DNA of 6,623 nt from Candidatus Bathyarchaeota archaeon (GCA_023144075.1 JAGLGJ010000062.1:1-6623); one strand, 5' to 3'; shown: positions 1 to 6,109, counted from the first letter of the stretch. Numbers and translations: made by a program. Notes: a model not told the origin generated them from the sequence alone.

Positions 1-257
1 TTTTTATTTGTGAAAACGCCATGTGCTATTGAATTATCTCTAGTGTTATTGAGAACGGGTTTCAAACCTTTCCTAAAATAATTACCTGTTCGCATATCTC
101 CTACGTTAACTGGGTTATGTTTCAGGATTATCTCAAGAGCTTTCTTGAATTGAGGCCCTGAACCTTTTGCATTTACTGATTGAGCCGCTATTACAAGTAT
201 CGGATAATCTCTTGACAAAGATTCTTTTGTTCCAGATCTGTGAAGAGTATGAGTCAT
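1..257 (-). CDS. Unrecognised conserved-looking protein, N-terminal part (cut by left edge)
   Basis: An open frame begins at the ATG at 257-255 and runs without a stop for 85 codons to the window edge, so the C-terminus is missing. The protein starts MTHTLHRSGTKESL and later has PILVIAAQSVNAKG and HNPVNVGDMRTGNYF. No signal peptide, membrane segment or cysteine motif is visible in this part. I do not recognise the family. A very good ribosome-binding site, GAGGTGA at 270-264, lies 6 bases before the ATG and overlaps the stop codon of the upstream ferredoxin-like gene. This decides the start and shows the two genes are translated from one message, so the protein probably works with the ferredoxin-like protein. 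The partnership is inferred only from this tight spacing. Confidence 0.75.
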   Translation of the reverse strand, partial: MTHTLHRSGTKESLSRDYPILVIAAQSVNAKGSGPQFKKALEIILKHNPVNVGDMRTGNYFRKGLKPVLNNTRDNSIAHGVFTNK

Positions 258-263
258 TTTTAT

Positions 264-270
264 TCACCTC
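264..270 (-). promoter_or_regulatory. Ribosome-binding site overlapping the upstream stop codon
   Basis: GAGGTGA is a full-length match to the archaeal Shine-Dalgarno core. It lies 6 bases before the ATG at 257 and shares two bases with the TGA stop (271-269) of the ferredoxin-like gene, which suggests translational coupling. Confidence 0.75.
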
Positions 271-985
271 AGACTTTAGCTAGCGGGACTCCTATCCCGA
301 TGTTAGTCTTACCACCAGGGTAGTAGGGTATCTTGTTATCATCTAAGTACTTCATTATTGGAACAGATCCATCCTCATTGATTTTTATACAGAGACCTAA
401 GCTGAAAACGGTGTTTATCTCCTTGGAAACTTCTTTAAGCGCTTCTAGAACTTCTGGAAGTCTTTCTTCATTGATGACGAATTCTGGGATACATGAGTGA
501 ACTCTTTCTCCTAGAACATCGTCACGAAGTTTACCCGTTTTTTTATCAGACATTAGACTTGTCAATGGATTTAGAGGTTCAAATTCCACGCCATGTTTCG
601 CCAATGCCATACAGAGTTTCTCAGCGTCCCTGAGTTCTAAACCAACGCCTGGTCGACCCATGTCACAGGAGAAGCCTACCATTCCTGGTCTGAATCTGCC
701 GGTTACATCATTGGTTTTCATTTCTTCAGTTCCTCTACCTGGAACATTGGTATCTTTGTGTGCTTTGTAGACTGTGGCAAAAACTTCTCTAACGGAACGT
801 GGGAACTCTAATTCTTCCAACTGAAAAGAATTAACAGGGCAGCCGGCATTGTTGAAACATACGGCGCATTCTATGCATTTATGTCGGTCTATGTGGGCTT
901 TTCTGTCTTTACCTAGCGATATTGCGCCAGAAGGACAATATGGTACACATCTTGTGCATCCTACGCAGGATTCAGTAATTATCAA
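269..985 (-). CDS. Two-cluster 4Fe-4S ferredoxin-like protein with a C-terminal domain of unknown function
   Basis: A 238-residue cytoplasmic protein. The N-terminal 50 residues carry two 4Fe-4S cluster motifs: Cx2Cx2Cx3CP at C7, C10, C13, C17, and a longer Cx2Cx2Cx5CP at C37, C40, C43, C49. The remaining 180 or so residues are not a standard ferredoxin. They contain a stretch at about 82-99 (PGRGTEEMKTNDVTGRF), a stretch at about 110-145 (GRPGVG, then GVEFEPLNPLTSLM), and a glycine-rich tail (YYPGGKTNIGIGVPL). Isolated cysteines lie at 107, 125, 165 and 199. Electron transfer to or from a partner enzyme is the likely role, but the partner and reaction are unknown. The start is TTG at 985-983, supported by GGTGA 7 bases upstream; nearby ATG and GTG codons are out of frame or stop at once. 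It is first in an operon with the cut-off gene that starts at 257. Confidence 0.85.
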   Translation of the reverse strand: MIITESCVGCTRCVPYCPSGAISLGKDRKAHIDRHKCIECAVCFNNAGCPVNSFQLEELEFPRSVREVFATVYKAHKDTNVPGRGTEEMKTNDVTGRFRPGMVGFSCDMGRPGVGLELRDAEKLCMALAKHGVEFEPLNPLTSLMSDKKTGKLRDDVLGERVHSCIPEFVINEERLPEVLEALKEVSKEINTVFSLGLCIKINEDGSVPIMKYLDDNKIPYYPGGKTNIGIGVPLAKV

Positions 986-992
986 ACTTCAT

Positions 993-997
993 TCACC
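993..997 (-). promoter_or_regulatory. Ribosome-binding site supporting the TTG start of the ferredoxin-like gene
   Basis: GGTGA lies 7 bases before the TTG at 985. A GTG (996) and an ATG (992) nearby are in other frames; the GTG frame ends within five codons. This site is the main reason to accept the TTG start. Confidence 0.65.
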
Positions 998-1000
998 AAA

Positions 1001-1016
1001 TCATAAATTTTTATGA
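1001..1016. repeat. 16-bp inverted repeat, possible operator
   Basis: TCATAAA, a 2-base spacer TT, then TTTATGA form a perfect 7-bp-arm dyad. It lies between the TATA-like box of the ferredoxin-like operon and its ribosome-binding site, about where transcription would start. A repressor dimer there would block that operon. AT-rich dyads of this size can occur by chance, so the regulatory role is only a suggestion. Confidence 0.4.
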
Positions 1017-1035
1017 AACTTGGATTTCACGAGTT

Positions 1036-1043
1036 AATATAAA
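1036..1043 (-). promoter_or_regulatory. TATA-like box for the ferredoxin-like operon
   Basis: TTTATATT on the minus strand (within GTTTATATTAAC, 1044-1033) is a strong match to an archaeal TATA box. A start of transcription about 25 bases downstream would fall near 1014, leaving a leader of roughly 28 bases that includes the GGTGA site. No experimental support. Confidence 0.5.
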
Positions 1044-1118
1044 CCTAACTACTGAGGATTTGTGGCCAATAATTCATTCAAATAGAGTGGATTTTTTCTT
1101 AAAATTCTTAGATTACTC

Positions 1119-1130
1119 TTAATAATATTA
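1119..1130 (+). promoter_or_regulatory. TATA-like box for the reductase/glycerate kinase operon
   Basis: TTAATAATATTA on the plus strand is placed so that transcription would begin near 1150, just upstream of the GGTG ribosome-binding site at 1157-1160. The spacer is AT-rich generally, so this is one plausible choice rather than a certain one. Confidence 0.35.
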
Positions 1131-1156
1131 GAGAGCCTAGTAGGACGTAACCCGAA

Positions 1157-1160
1157 GGTG
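1157..1160 (+). promoter_or_regulatory. Ribosome-binding site for the TTG-started reductase gene
   Basis: GGTG (within GAAGGTG, 1154-1160) lies 6 bases before the TTG at 1167 and supports that non-ATG start, which places the conserved beta strand PKVYVT right at the N-terminus. Confidence 0.55.
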
Positions 1161-1166
1161 TAAAGA

Positions 1167-2180
1167 TTGACCCGCCCAAAAGTGTATGTAACATTAAAGA
1201 TCCCAGAGGAAGAATTGAATCTCCTAAGATCATTCTGCGATGTTGAAATTAACGATAAAGAGACGTCACCTTCCAAACAAGAAATCATTAAGCGGGTAGA
1301 AGATAAAGATGGGTTGTTATGCTCATTAATGGAAAAGATAGATCAAGAAATTATTTCTTATGGCTCTGAGCTAAAAGCTATTAGTTCAATAAGTGTTGGC
1401 TTCAATCACATCGATGTTTCAGAAGCTACAAAGAAAGGCATCTATGTAACTAACACTCCAGGAATATTGACAAATGCAACTGCTGATTTTGCTTGGGCAC
1501 TGATCATATCCTCTGCCAGACGAATTGCTGAAGCTGACAAATATGTTCGAGATAAAAAATGGAAGATCCCATGGGGATTAACAATGTTTCTGGGATCTGA
1601 AATTTACGGTCGAACTCTAGGGATAATTGGGTTAGGAAGGATAGGAACAGGTGTGGCGGAGCGATCAAAAGGTTTCAAGATGAGATTAATCTATTATGAC
1701 ATTATACGTGCTTCAAAAGAAAAAGAAAAGAATCTTGGTATAGAATATGTACCTTTAGAAACGCTTCTGAAGGAATCCGATTTCATTTCTATTCACGTGC
1801 CTTTAACTCCGGAAACACAGAATCTCATTAGTCATAATGAATTTAAAATGATGAAACCTACTGCCCATTTAATTAATACTTCACGTGGACCGATTGTTGA
1901 TGAAGATGCACTTATTTCTGCTCTGAGAAATCGAACTATCGCTGGAGCGGGATTAGATGTATTCGAGAAAGAGCCAATTGATCCTGATAATCCACTAATA
2001 GAACTTGATAATGTAACTATCGCACCTCATATTGCCAGTGCTACTCGTGAGTCCAGACACGGTATGGCTAGAATGGCTACTGAGAATTTGTTGAATGTGT
2101 TTAAAGGAGTGCACCCTCCACAACTAGTAAATCCCGATGTTTTGAAAATACGTCAACTTTCTGAAACAAAAATGGTTTAA
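1167..2180 (+). CDS. gyaR: D-isomer-specific 2-hydroxyacid dehydrogenase (glyoxylate/hydroxypyruvate reductase type)
   Basis: A 337-residue cytoplasmic NAD(P)H-dependent reductase, normal length for archaeal glyoxylate reductases. It would reduce glyoxylate to glycolate or hydroxypyruvate to D-glycerate. Visible features are the substrate-loop segment SVGFNHIDV (about 77-85), NTPG (96-99), the nucleotide-binding GLGRIG (155-160) and the catalytic set R240 (NTSRG), E269 (FEKEP) and H288 (APHIAS). The second Rossmann strand ends at D178 (YYDII), where NADPH-preferring members often have a small or basic residue, so NADH preference is inferred. The TTG start has a GGTG site 6 bases upstream and gives the expected N-terminus. 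The gene ends 21 bases before the glycerate 2-kinase, so the pair is almost certainly one operon. That neighbour favours hydroxypyruvate/glycerate over lactate or phosphoglycerate as the physiological substrate. Exact specificity cannot be read from sequence. Confidence 0.85.
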   Translation: MTRPKVYVTLKIPEEELNLLRSFCDVEINDKETSPSKQEIIKRVEDKDGLLCSLMEKIDQEIISYGSELKAISSISVGFNHIDVSEATKKGIYVTNTPGILTNATADFAWALIISSARRIAEADKYVRDKKWKIPWGLTMFLGSEIYGRTLGIIGLGRIGTGVAERSKGFKMRLIYYDIIRASKEKEKNLGIEYVPLETLLKESDFISIHVPLTPETQNLISHNEFKMMKPTAHLINTSRGPIVDEDALISALRNRTIAGAGLDVFEKEPIDPDNPLIELDNVTIAPHIASATRESRHGMARMATENLLNVFKGVHPPQLVNPDVLKIRQLSETKMV

Positions 2181-2201
2181 CATAATAGATGGAAGAAACT
2201 T

Positions 2202-3584
2202 ATGTCTCCTATCAAGAATAAAAATAAAATTCTTGAAAACTCCACAACACCAACTGATCGCAAAGTTAGAGACGCCATTTTACTAGCATTCGACTCTGCA
2301 TTATTAGCATCAAATCCCTACCAATTGATCATCGATAATGTTTCTGTATCAGACTCAATACTGACAGTTGGTTCAAAGCAGTTCGATCTGAACAAATTTC
2401 AAAACATAATTGTGATTGGTGGGGGAAAAGCAAGCGGCCCAATGACTCAGGCCCTTGAGAATTTGTTAGGTGATAGAATAACTCATGGCATAGTAAACAT
2501 TCTGACCGGGACATCAGTAAATTACCCTACAAAAAAGATCTATCTGAATGAAGCTGGACATCCAATTCCAACAGAAAACGGAATGTCGGGTGCAAGAAAA
2601 ATGCTTGAATTTGCTGAGAATAGTTGTAAAGAGGACCTCATTATTTGCTTAATTTCTGGAGGAGGTTCAGCCATGATGGCACTACCTAAGGAAGGAATCA
2701 CCCTCAAGGATAAACGGACTGTAACTCAATTATTGCTACGTAGCGGCGCAACTATTAACGAATTAAATGCTGTGAGAAAACATTTATCAGACTTTAAAGG
2801 AGGTTGGCTTGCCAAGAGAGCTCAACCTGCGACATTAATCAGTTTGATTCTTTCTGATGTTGTGGGCGATCCTTTAGATACAATATCTTCAGGTCCTACA
2901 GCTCCTGATCAGACAACATACCGAGATGTAGCTGATATTTTTGAGAAATACAAATTATCTGAAAAAATTTCAGGATCAATTAAGAAAATCCTTGAAATGG
3001 GTCTTGATGGCAAAATACCTGAAACACCAAAATCAGATGATTCCGCATTCGACAATGTAAACAATGTAGTGCTTGGGAACAATAGATTAGCATGTCTTGC
3101 AGCTAAAAGGAAACTTACAGAACTTGGATTTAACACTCTTTTTCTAACATCCCATATTGAAGGCGAAGCAAAAGATATAGGTATTTTTTTAGGTGCAATT
3201 GCTAAAGAGATCTTCAGTTCTGGAAATCCTATTACGAGACCTGCAGCAGTTATTGTTGGTGGAGAAACAACAGTTACGGTAAAAGGAAAAGGATTGGGAG
3301 GAAGAAATCAGGAAGTTGTTCTTAGTGCTGCATCAAAAATCGTTAAGATGGAAGGTGTTGCAATCGCTTCAATTGGAACTGATGGCATTGATGGTCCAAC
3401 AGATGCGGCAGGAGCAATAGTCGATGGCAAGTCTCTTTTAAGAGCTCAAAAGTCTGGTCTTAACAATAAGAAGATGCTTAACGATAATGATTCGTATAAC
3501 TTCTTTTCGAAAATAGGTGATTTAATCATTACAGGACCAACAGGATCAAACGTTAATGACATCGCAGTTGTATGTTTAGTCTAA
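2202..3584 (+). CDS. gckA: Glycerate 2-kinase, MOFRL family
   Basis: A 460-residue cytoplasmic kinase that uses ATP to convert D-glycerate to 2-phosphoglycerate. This is the archaeal/class II glycerate kinase family, not the 3-phosphoglycerate-forming plant type. The N-terminal domain shows GGGKASGPM (73-81), AGHPIPTENG (118-127), SGGGSAMMALP (152-162), the NAVRKHLSDFKGG segment (189-201) and LSDVVGDPLDTISSGPTAPD (217-236). The C-terminal MOFRL domain shows GGETTVTVKGKGLGGRNQE (353-371), GTDGIDGPTDAAGA (392-405) and DSYNFFSKIGDLIITGPTGS (430-449) followed by NVNDI. All expected blocks are present and the length is usual, so it should be active. The ATG at 2202 follows the reductase stop by 21 bases with only a weak purine-rich ribosome-binding site (GGAAG). 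In this operon it would phosphorylate glycerate made by the reductase; glycerate from other routes, such as a modified Entner-Doudoroff pathway, is also possible. Confidence 0.92.
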   Translation: MSPIKNKNKILENSTTPTDRKVRDAILLAFDSALLASNPYQLIIDNVSVSDSILTVGSKQFDLNKFQNIIVIGGGKASGPMTQALENLLGDRITHGIVNILTGTSVNYPTKKIYLNEAGHPIPTENGMSGARKMLEFAENSCKEDLIICLISGGGSAMMALPKEGITLKDKRTVTQLLLRSGATINELNAVRKHLSDFKGGWLAKRAQPATLISLILSDVVGDPLDTISSGPTAPDQTTYRDVADIFEKYKLSEKISGSIKKILEMGLDGKIPETPKSDDSAFDNVNNVVLGNNRLACLAAKRKLTELGFNTLFLTSHIEGEAKDIGIFLGAIAKEIFSSGNPITRPAAVIVGGETTVTVKGKGLGGRNQEVVLSAASKIVKMEGVAIASIGTDGIDGPTDAAGAIVDGKSLLRAQKSGLNNKKMLNDNDSYNFFSKIGDLIITGPTGSNVNDIAVVCLV

Positions 3585-3668
3585 GAGAAGAAACATAAAT
3601 ACTATTAAACGGAAAAATAATGATGCACCCTGCCATTTGAAATAAAATATTACAACTAAATATAAAAT

Positions 3669-3676
3669 AAAAAAAA
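3669..3676 (-). terminator. Oligo-T terminator after the GAPDH gene
   Basis: Read on the minus strand, eight T in a row followed by more T-rich sequence begin 24 bases after the GAPDH stop codon, with no strong hairpin. Archaeal RNA polymerase commonly stops at such oligo-T tracts. The rest of the 115-base convergent spacer (3585-3699) is AT-rich and holds no gene. For the opposite strand the nearest T-run is the seven T at 3716-3722, inside the 3' end of the GAPDH gene. Confidence 0.5.
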
Positions 3677-3699
3677 GACTTTTCACAAAACAAGCGTTC

Positions 3700-4725
3700 T
3701 TATTGGTTTGCACCCTTTTTTTCAATATACTTTATTAGATCTACAAGGCGGCATGAAAAAGCCCACTCATTATCGTACCAAGCGAAGACTTTTGCAAATC
3801 TCTTTCCAATAACCATGGTGCTCAGGCCGTCAATTATTGAGGAATTGAAATTCCCCACAATATCTGATGAGACTAAAGGTTCTTCAGAATAATCGAGAAT
3901 GCCTTTCAATGTTGTTTCGGAAGCTTTCTTTAAAGCAGAATTTATTTCTTCTACTGTGGTGTCTTTATTTAGATGAGCTACAAAGTCAACTATAGAACCA
4001 TTTGGAACAGGAACTCTTAAGGCAACACCATCCATTTTGCCTTCCATTTCTGGAATAACTTTTCCGACTGCTTTAGCTGCACCAGTGGTTGTGGGAATTA
4101 TCGATAGGCACGCGGCTCTGGCTCTTCGAAGATCTCTATGAGGAAAATCAAGTAGTCTTTGATCATTAGTATAAGCATGACAAGTTGACATCAATCCATA
4201 TTCAATACCAAAAACATCATTCAGAACTTTTACCATTGGAGCTATGCAATTTGTAGTACAAGATGCCATAGAGATTATTTCGTGATTAACTGGATCATAA
4301 TCTTCATGATTAACTCCTAGTACAATCATTACGTCAGGCTTTTTTGCCGGTGCTGTTATAACTACTTTTTTGGCTCCAGCATCAATATGTTTAGATGCAT
4401 CATCACGATGTGTAAAAAGTCCAGTTGCCTCAAGAACATATTCAACTTTGCGATCTTTCCATGGTAGACTTGATGGATTTCTTTCTCGAAGGACTTCAAT
4501 TCTTTTGCCATCTACTTTGAAGGCAGTTTCTTCAACTTCTATTGTATTATTTAGTTTCCCTAATACTGAATCGTATTTCAGTAAATGTGCTAACGTTCGA
4601 GAATCCGTGATATCATTTACTGCGACTATGTCGAATTGATCTTGGAATTCTTTGTCTCGCAGAGAGGCTCGATAGAAATTACGTCCTATTCTCCCGAACC
4701 CGTTTATGCCAACTCTTTTTTTCAT
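3700..4725 (-). CDS. gap: Glyceraldehyde-3-phosphate dehydrogenase, bacterial-type (type I)
   Basis: A 341-residue cytoplasmic enzyme that interconverts glyceraldehyde 3-phosphate and 1,3-bisphosphoglycerate. It belongs to the bacterial/eukaryotic type I family, not the type II family usual in archaea. Visible are the nucleotide-binding INGFGRIGR (7-15), ND at 37-38, the active-site ASCTTNC with catalytic C156, H183 in CHAYTNDQR, the phosphate-binding DFPHRDLRRARAA segment (193-205), PTTTGAAKAVGKVIPE (211-226), LRVPVPNGSIVDF (236-248) and YDNEWAFSCRL (317-327; usual form YDNEWGYSxR). Asp38 with Ile39, and Phe194-Pro195 where NAD-specific bacterial enzymes have Leu-Pro, suggest NAD rather than NADP use. 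It begins 41 bases after the stop of the aldolase/phosphatase gene on the same strand, so it is probably co-transcribed. However, no Shine-Dalgarno site precedes its ATG, and a TATA-like box lies in the gap. Its family suggests ancient transfer from bacteria. Confidence 0.95.
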   Translation of the reverse strand: MKKRVGINGFGRIGRNFYRASLRDKEFQDQFDIVAVNDITDSRTLAHLLKYDSVLGKLNNTIEVEETAFKVDGKRIEVLRERNPSSLPWKDRKVEYVLEATGLFTHRDDASKHIDAGAKKVVITAPAKKPDVMIVLGVNHEDYDPVNHEIISMASCTTNCIAPMVKVLNDVFGIEYGLMSTCHAYTNDQRLLDFPHRDLRRARAACLSIIPTTTGAAKAVGKVIPEMEGKMDGVALRVPVPNGSIVDFVAHLNKDTTVEEINSALKKASETTLKGILDYSEEPLVSSDIVGNFNSSIIDGLSTMVIGKRFAKVFAWYDNEWAFSCRLVDLIKYIEKKGANQ

Positions 4726-4752
4726 GTTAAACGTTAATTGTTTGATTTCGAA

Positions 4753-4759
4753 CTATATT
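4753..4759 (-). promoter_or_regulatory. Possible internal TATA-like box before the GAPDH gene
   Basis: AATATAG lies in the 41-base gap between the aldolase/phosphatase stop and the GAPDH ATG, ending 27 bases before that ATG. Transcription from it would begin at or almost at the ATG, giving a leaderless message. That would explain why no GGTGA-like site is seen there. The box is a weak match. Confidence 0.25.
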
Positions 4760-4766
4760 GTTTTTC

Positions 4767-5879
4767 CTATTCTAACTTTTGGAATCTGTCTTTTAGCTTA
4801 TCGAGTACTTCAGGCAATGTGGTATATTCCATTTCTTCAGAACTGAGTCTATGTGGCATGAAAGGACCATGTAATCGCATATAATCAGCTATTTCGCCGG
4901 CTACTGATCTTGCTCTGTCAAATGCTGGATCATTGAACATATCAGTAGGTCCTATGAGTTTAGCATTACATACTTGGAACCCTAATCCCACAACTCTAGG
5001 TGGTCCATCAAATCTAGTGCATTTGTTTTGAGATTCGGAAACGCTTACAGGCATTAATGGTCCATTATGCGATCCTCTCATCCATCCTGCCACAAGATGT
5101 GGAAAAGCGAAAGTCTCTAACACCTCTCCAACTGCTGGCAGACCACCTTGTGCTCTAATGATACAAACAGGATCATCTTTTCCTACATATCTCCCAGCAA
5201 TCAGCGAAAGCTTAGTTGTGCTTGCTGCTGCAGCAGGCATTCCATCAGACCTATAAATTTTTGAAATGACATACCTATTTGGATCCCCAATCAAAGCCAA
5301 TAGATCATATGATTCCTCTGGCGTTTTCAATTTTACAATCTTTCCATCACGTGTGTCCAGAACTTCAAATATGAACCCACTGTGAAGGTTAATGTCGATA
5401 ACAAGTCCAGCTGTGTTGAAAGGATCTGCAAAAATTTTGTATAAAGGAAGATTCCAAGCTCCTGGAGCACATTTATCCGCCATAAAGATCAGGATGGGAT
5501 CGCTTTTTCTCTCCTCAAACTCTAATTCTGCTACGCCAGGCCCCATTCCCTTTACGTTACCGGAGAATGCATCAGCCAGTAAATCTTGGCCTGCACCATA
5601 AAGCTTCAAGGGTTTCGAGACTTTCTCTGTAACGTCACTCAGAACATTCCATGCTAGTTCATGAATGCTTTTGTCATTTTCACCTTTTTTATGACCCATT
5701 ATTAGTTCAAGATCGTCGCCAACATATGTGACATGAAAATCTTCAACCAAACCGTTGGCCTTTGCTTTTTCCATTTCTTTATTTGCAAATTCTATCTGTT
5801 GCGGGTGTACAACATGATGACCTGTGAATCCTCCAACATCAGCTTTTATGATTGAGATTGTAGTTTTGTTAACAGACAT
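4767..5879 (-). CDS. fbp: Fructose-1,6-bisphosphate aldolase/phosphatase (class V FBPase), bifunctional
   Basis: A 370-residue cytoplasmic enzyme of the archaeal bifunctional family. It condenses dihydroxyacetone phosphate with glyceraldehyde 3-phosphate to fructose 1,6-bisphosphate and then removes the 1-phosphate, making gluconeogenesis effectively one-way. Both sets of active-site residues known from crenarchaeal homologues are present. The aldolase Tyr and Schiff-base Lys are Y231 and K234 in RYVGKDDP. The metal/phosphate ligands are D14 (KADVGG), H21, D55-D56 (VGDDLELIMGH), Q98 (YGAGQDLL) and D135 (MADK). RGSHNGPLMPV (268-278) and EEMEYTTLPEVL (348-359) also match the family. The loop after D135 reads CAPGAWN where I recall TEPGAFN or similar, a small deviation. 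The ATG at 5879 has GAGATGA, one mismatch from GAGGTGA, 5 bases upstream. It precedes the GAPDH gene on the same strand and is divergent from triosephosphate isomerase, which supplies its substrates. Confidence 0.96.
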   Translation of the reverse strand: MSVNKTTISIIKADVGGFTGHHVVHPQQIEFANKEMEKAKANGLVEDFHVTYVGDDLELIMGHKKGENDKSIHELAWNVLSDVTEKVSKPLKLYGAGQDLLADAFSGNVKGMGPGVAELEFEERKSDPILIFMADKCAPGAWNLPLYKIFADPFNTAGLVIDINLHSGFIFEVLDTRDGKIVKLKTPEESYDLLALIGDPNRYVISKIYRSDGMPAAAASTTKLSLIAGRYVGKDDPVCIIRAQGGLPAVGEVLETFAFPHLVAGWMRGSHNGPLMPVSVSESQNKCTRFDGPPRVVGLGFQVCNAKLIGPTDMFNDPAFDRARSVAGEIADYMRLHGPFMPHRLSSEEMEYTTLPEVLDKLKDRFQKLE

Positions 5880-5884
5880 CTAAT

Positions 5885-5891
5885 TCATCTC
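5885..5891 (-). promoter_or_regulatory. Ribosome-binding site of the aldolase/phosphatase gene
   Basis: GAGATGA, one mismatch from the archaeal consensus GAGGTGA, lies 5 bases before the ATG at 5879 and confirms that start. Confidence 0.5.
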
Positions 5892-6097
5892 GATAATTTT
5901 CGTATTTCGATACTTTGAACTTCTATGTACATGCTTTTTCGGTTAGTTAACCTTTTGACGTAATACTTTGCATTGATCTAAAAGCACGGTTCGTAATATG
6001 TGAAATCTCGAAGAATTGACAATAATCAAGCCATAACTCGCTATTTAAAGTGAAAAATAAAGAATTAGGTAAAATGAGCAATCCGTTAATTCATATA
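5892..6097. other. Divergent intergenic region between aldolase/phosphatase and triosephosphate isomerase
   Basis: About 250 bases lie between the two divergent starts and hold no convincing gene or structural RNA. Several TATA-like stretches are present, such as CTATTTAAAG at 6041-6050, which is near-symmetric and could serve either strand. A short dyad, GGTTA-GT-TAACC, lies at 5941-5952. The opposed gluconeogenic genes probably share control elements here, but none can be assigned with confidence. Confidence 0.4.
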
Positions 6098-6109
6098 GTT
6101 TAGATATAT
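6098..6109 (+). promoter_or_regulatory. tpiA: TATA-like box for triosephosphate isomerase
   Basis: The AT-rich stretch ending TTTAGATATAT is placed to start transcription near 6130, about 8 bases before the preferred ATG at 6138. If it is the promoter, the earlier in-frame ATG at 6108 cannot be the start. An alternative box lies at 6041-6050. Confidence 0.35.

Noticed and set aside
1049..1288. Open frame of 79 codons on the minus strand
   Set aside because: It covers the divergent promoter region and the start of the reductase gene, has no ribosome-binding site and no recognisable protein pattern; the opposite strand is explained by a clear dehydrogenase.
1167..2180. Reading the dehydrogenase as D-3-phosphoglycerate dehydrogenase (SerA)
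   Set aside because: It lacks the C-terminal regulatory extension seen in many SerA proteins, and its operon partner is a glycerate kinase, which fits hydroxypyruvate/glyoxylate reduction better. Short SerA forms exist, so this is not fully excluded.
2329..2514. Open frame of 61 codons on the minus strand inside the glycerate kinase gene
   Set aside because: It is antisense to conserved glycerate 2-kinase motifs and has no features of its own.
4370..4639. Open frame of 89 codons on the plus strand inside the GAPDH gene
   Set aside because: It is the mirror of the conserved GAPDH coding sequence, with no ribosome-binding site or family pattern.
5392..5601. Open frame of 69 codons on the plus strand inside the aldolase/phosphatase gene
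   Set aside because: It is opposite well-conserved aldolase/phosphatase motifs; composition and lack of signals mark it as a chance frame.
5902..5913. GTAT-TTCG-ATAC small hairpin upstream of the aldolase/phosphatase gene
   Set aside because: Four-base-pair arms in AT-rich DNA are expected by chance, and it has no T-run or matching partner sites.
5985..6002. GGTTCG-containing stretch resembling part of a tRNA T-arm
   Set aside because: There is no paired stem around it and no acceptor or anticodon arm can be drawn, so no tRNA is supported.
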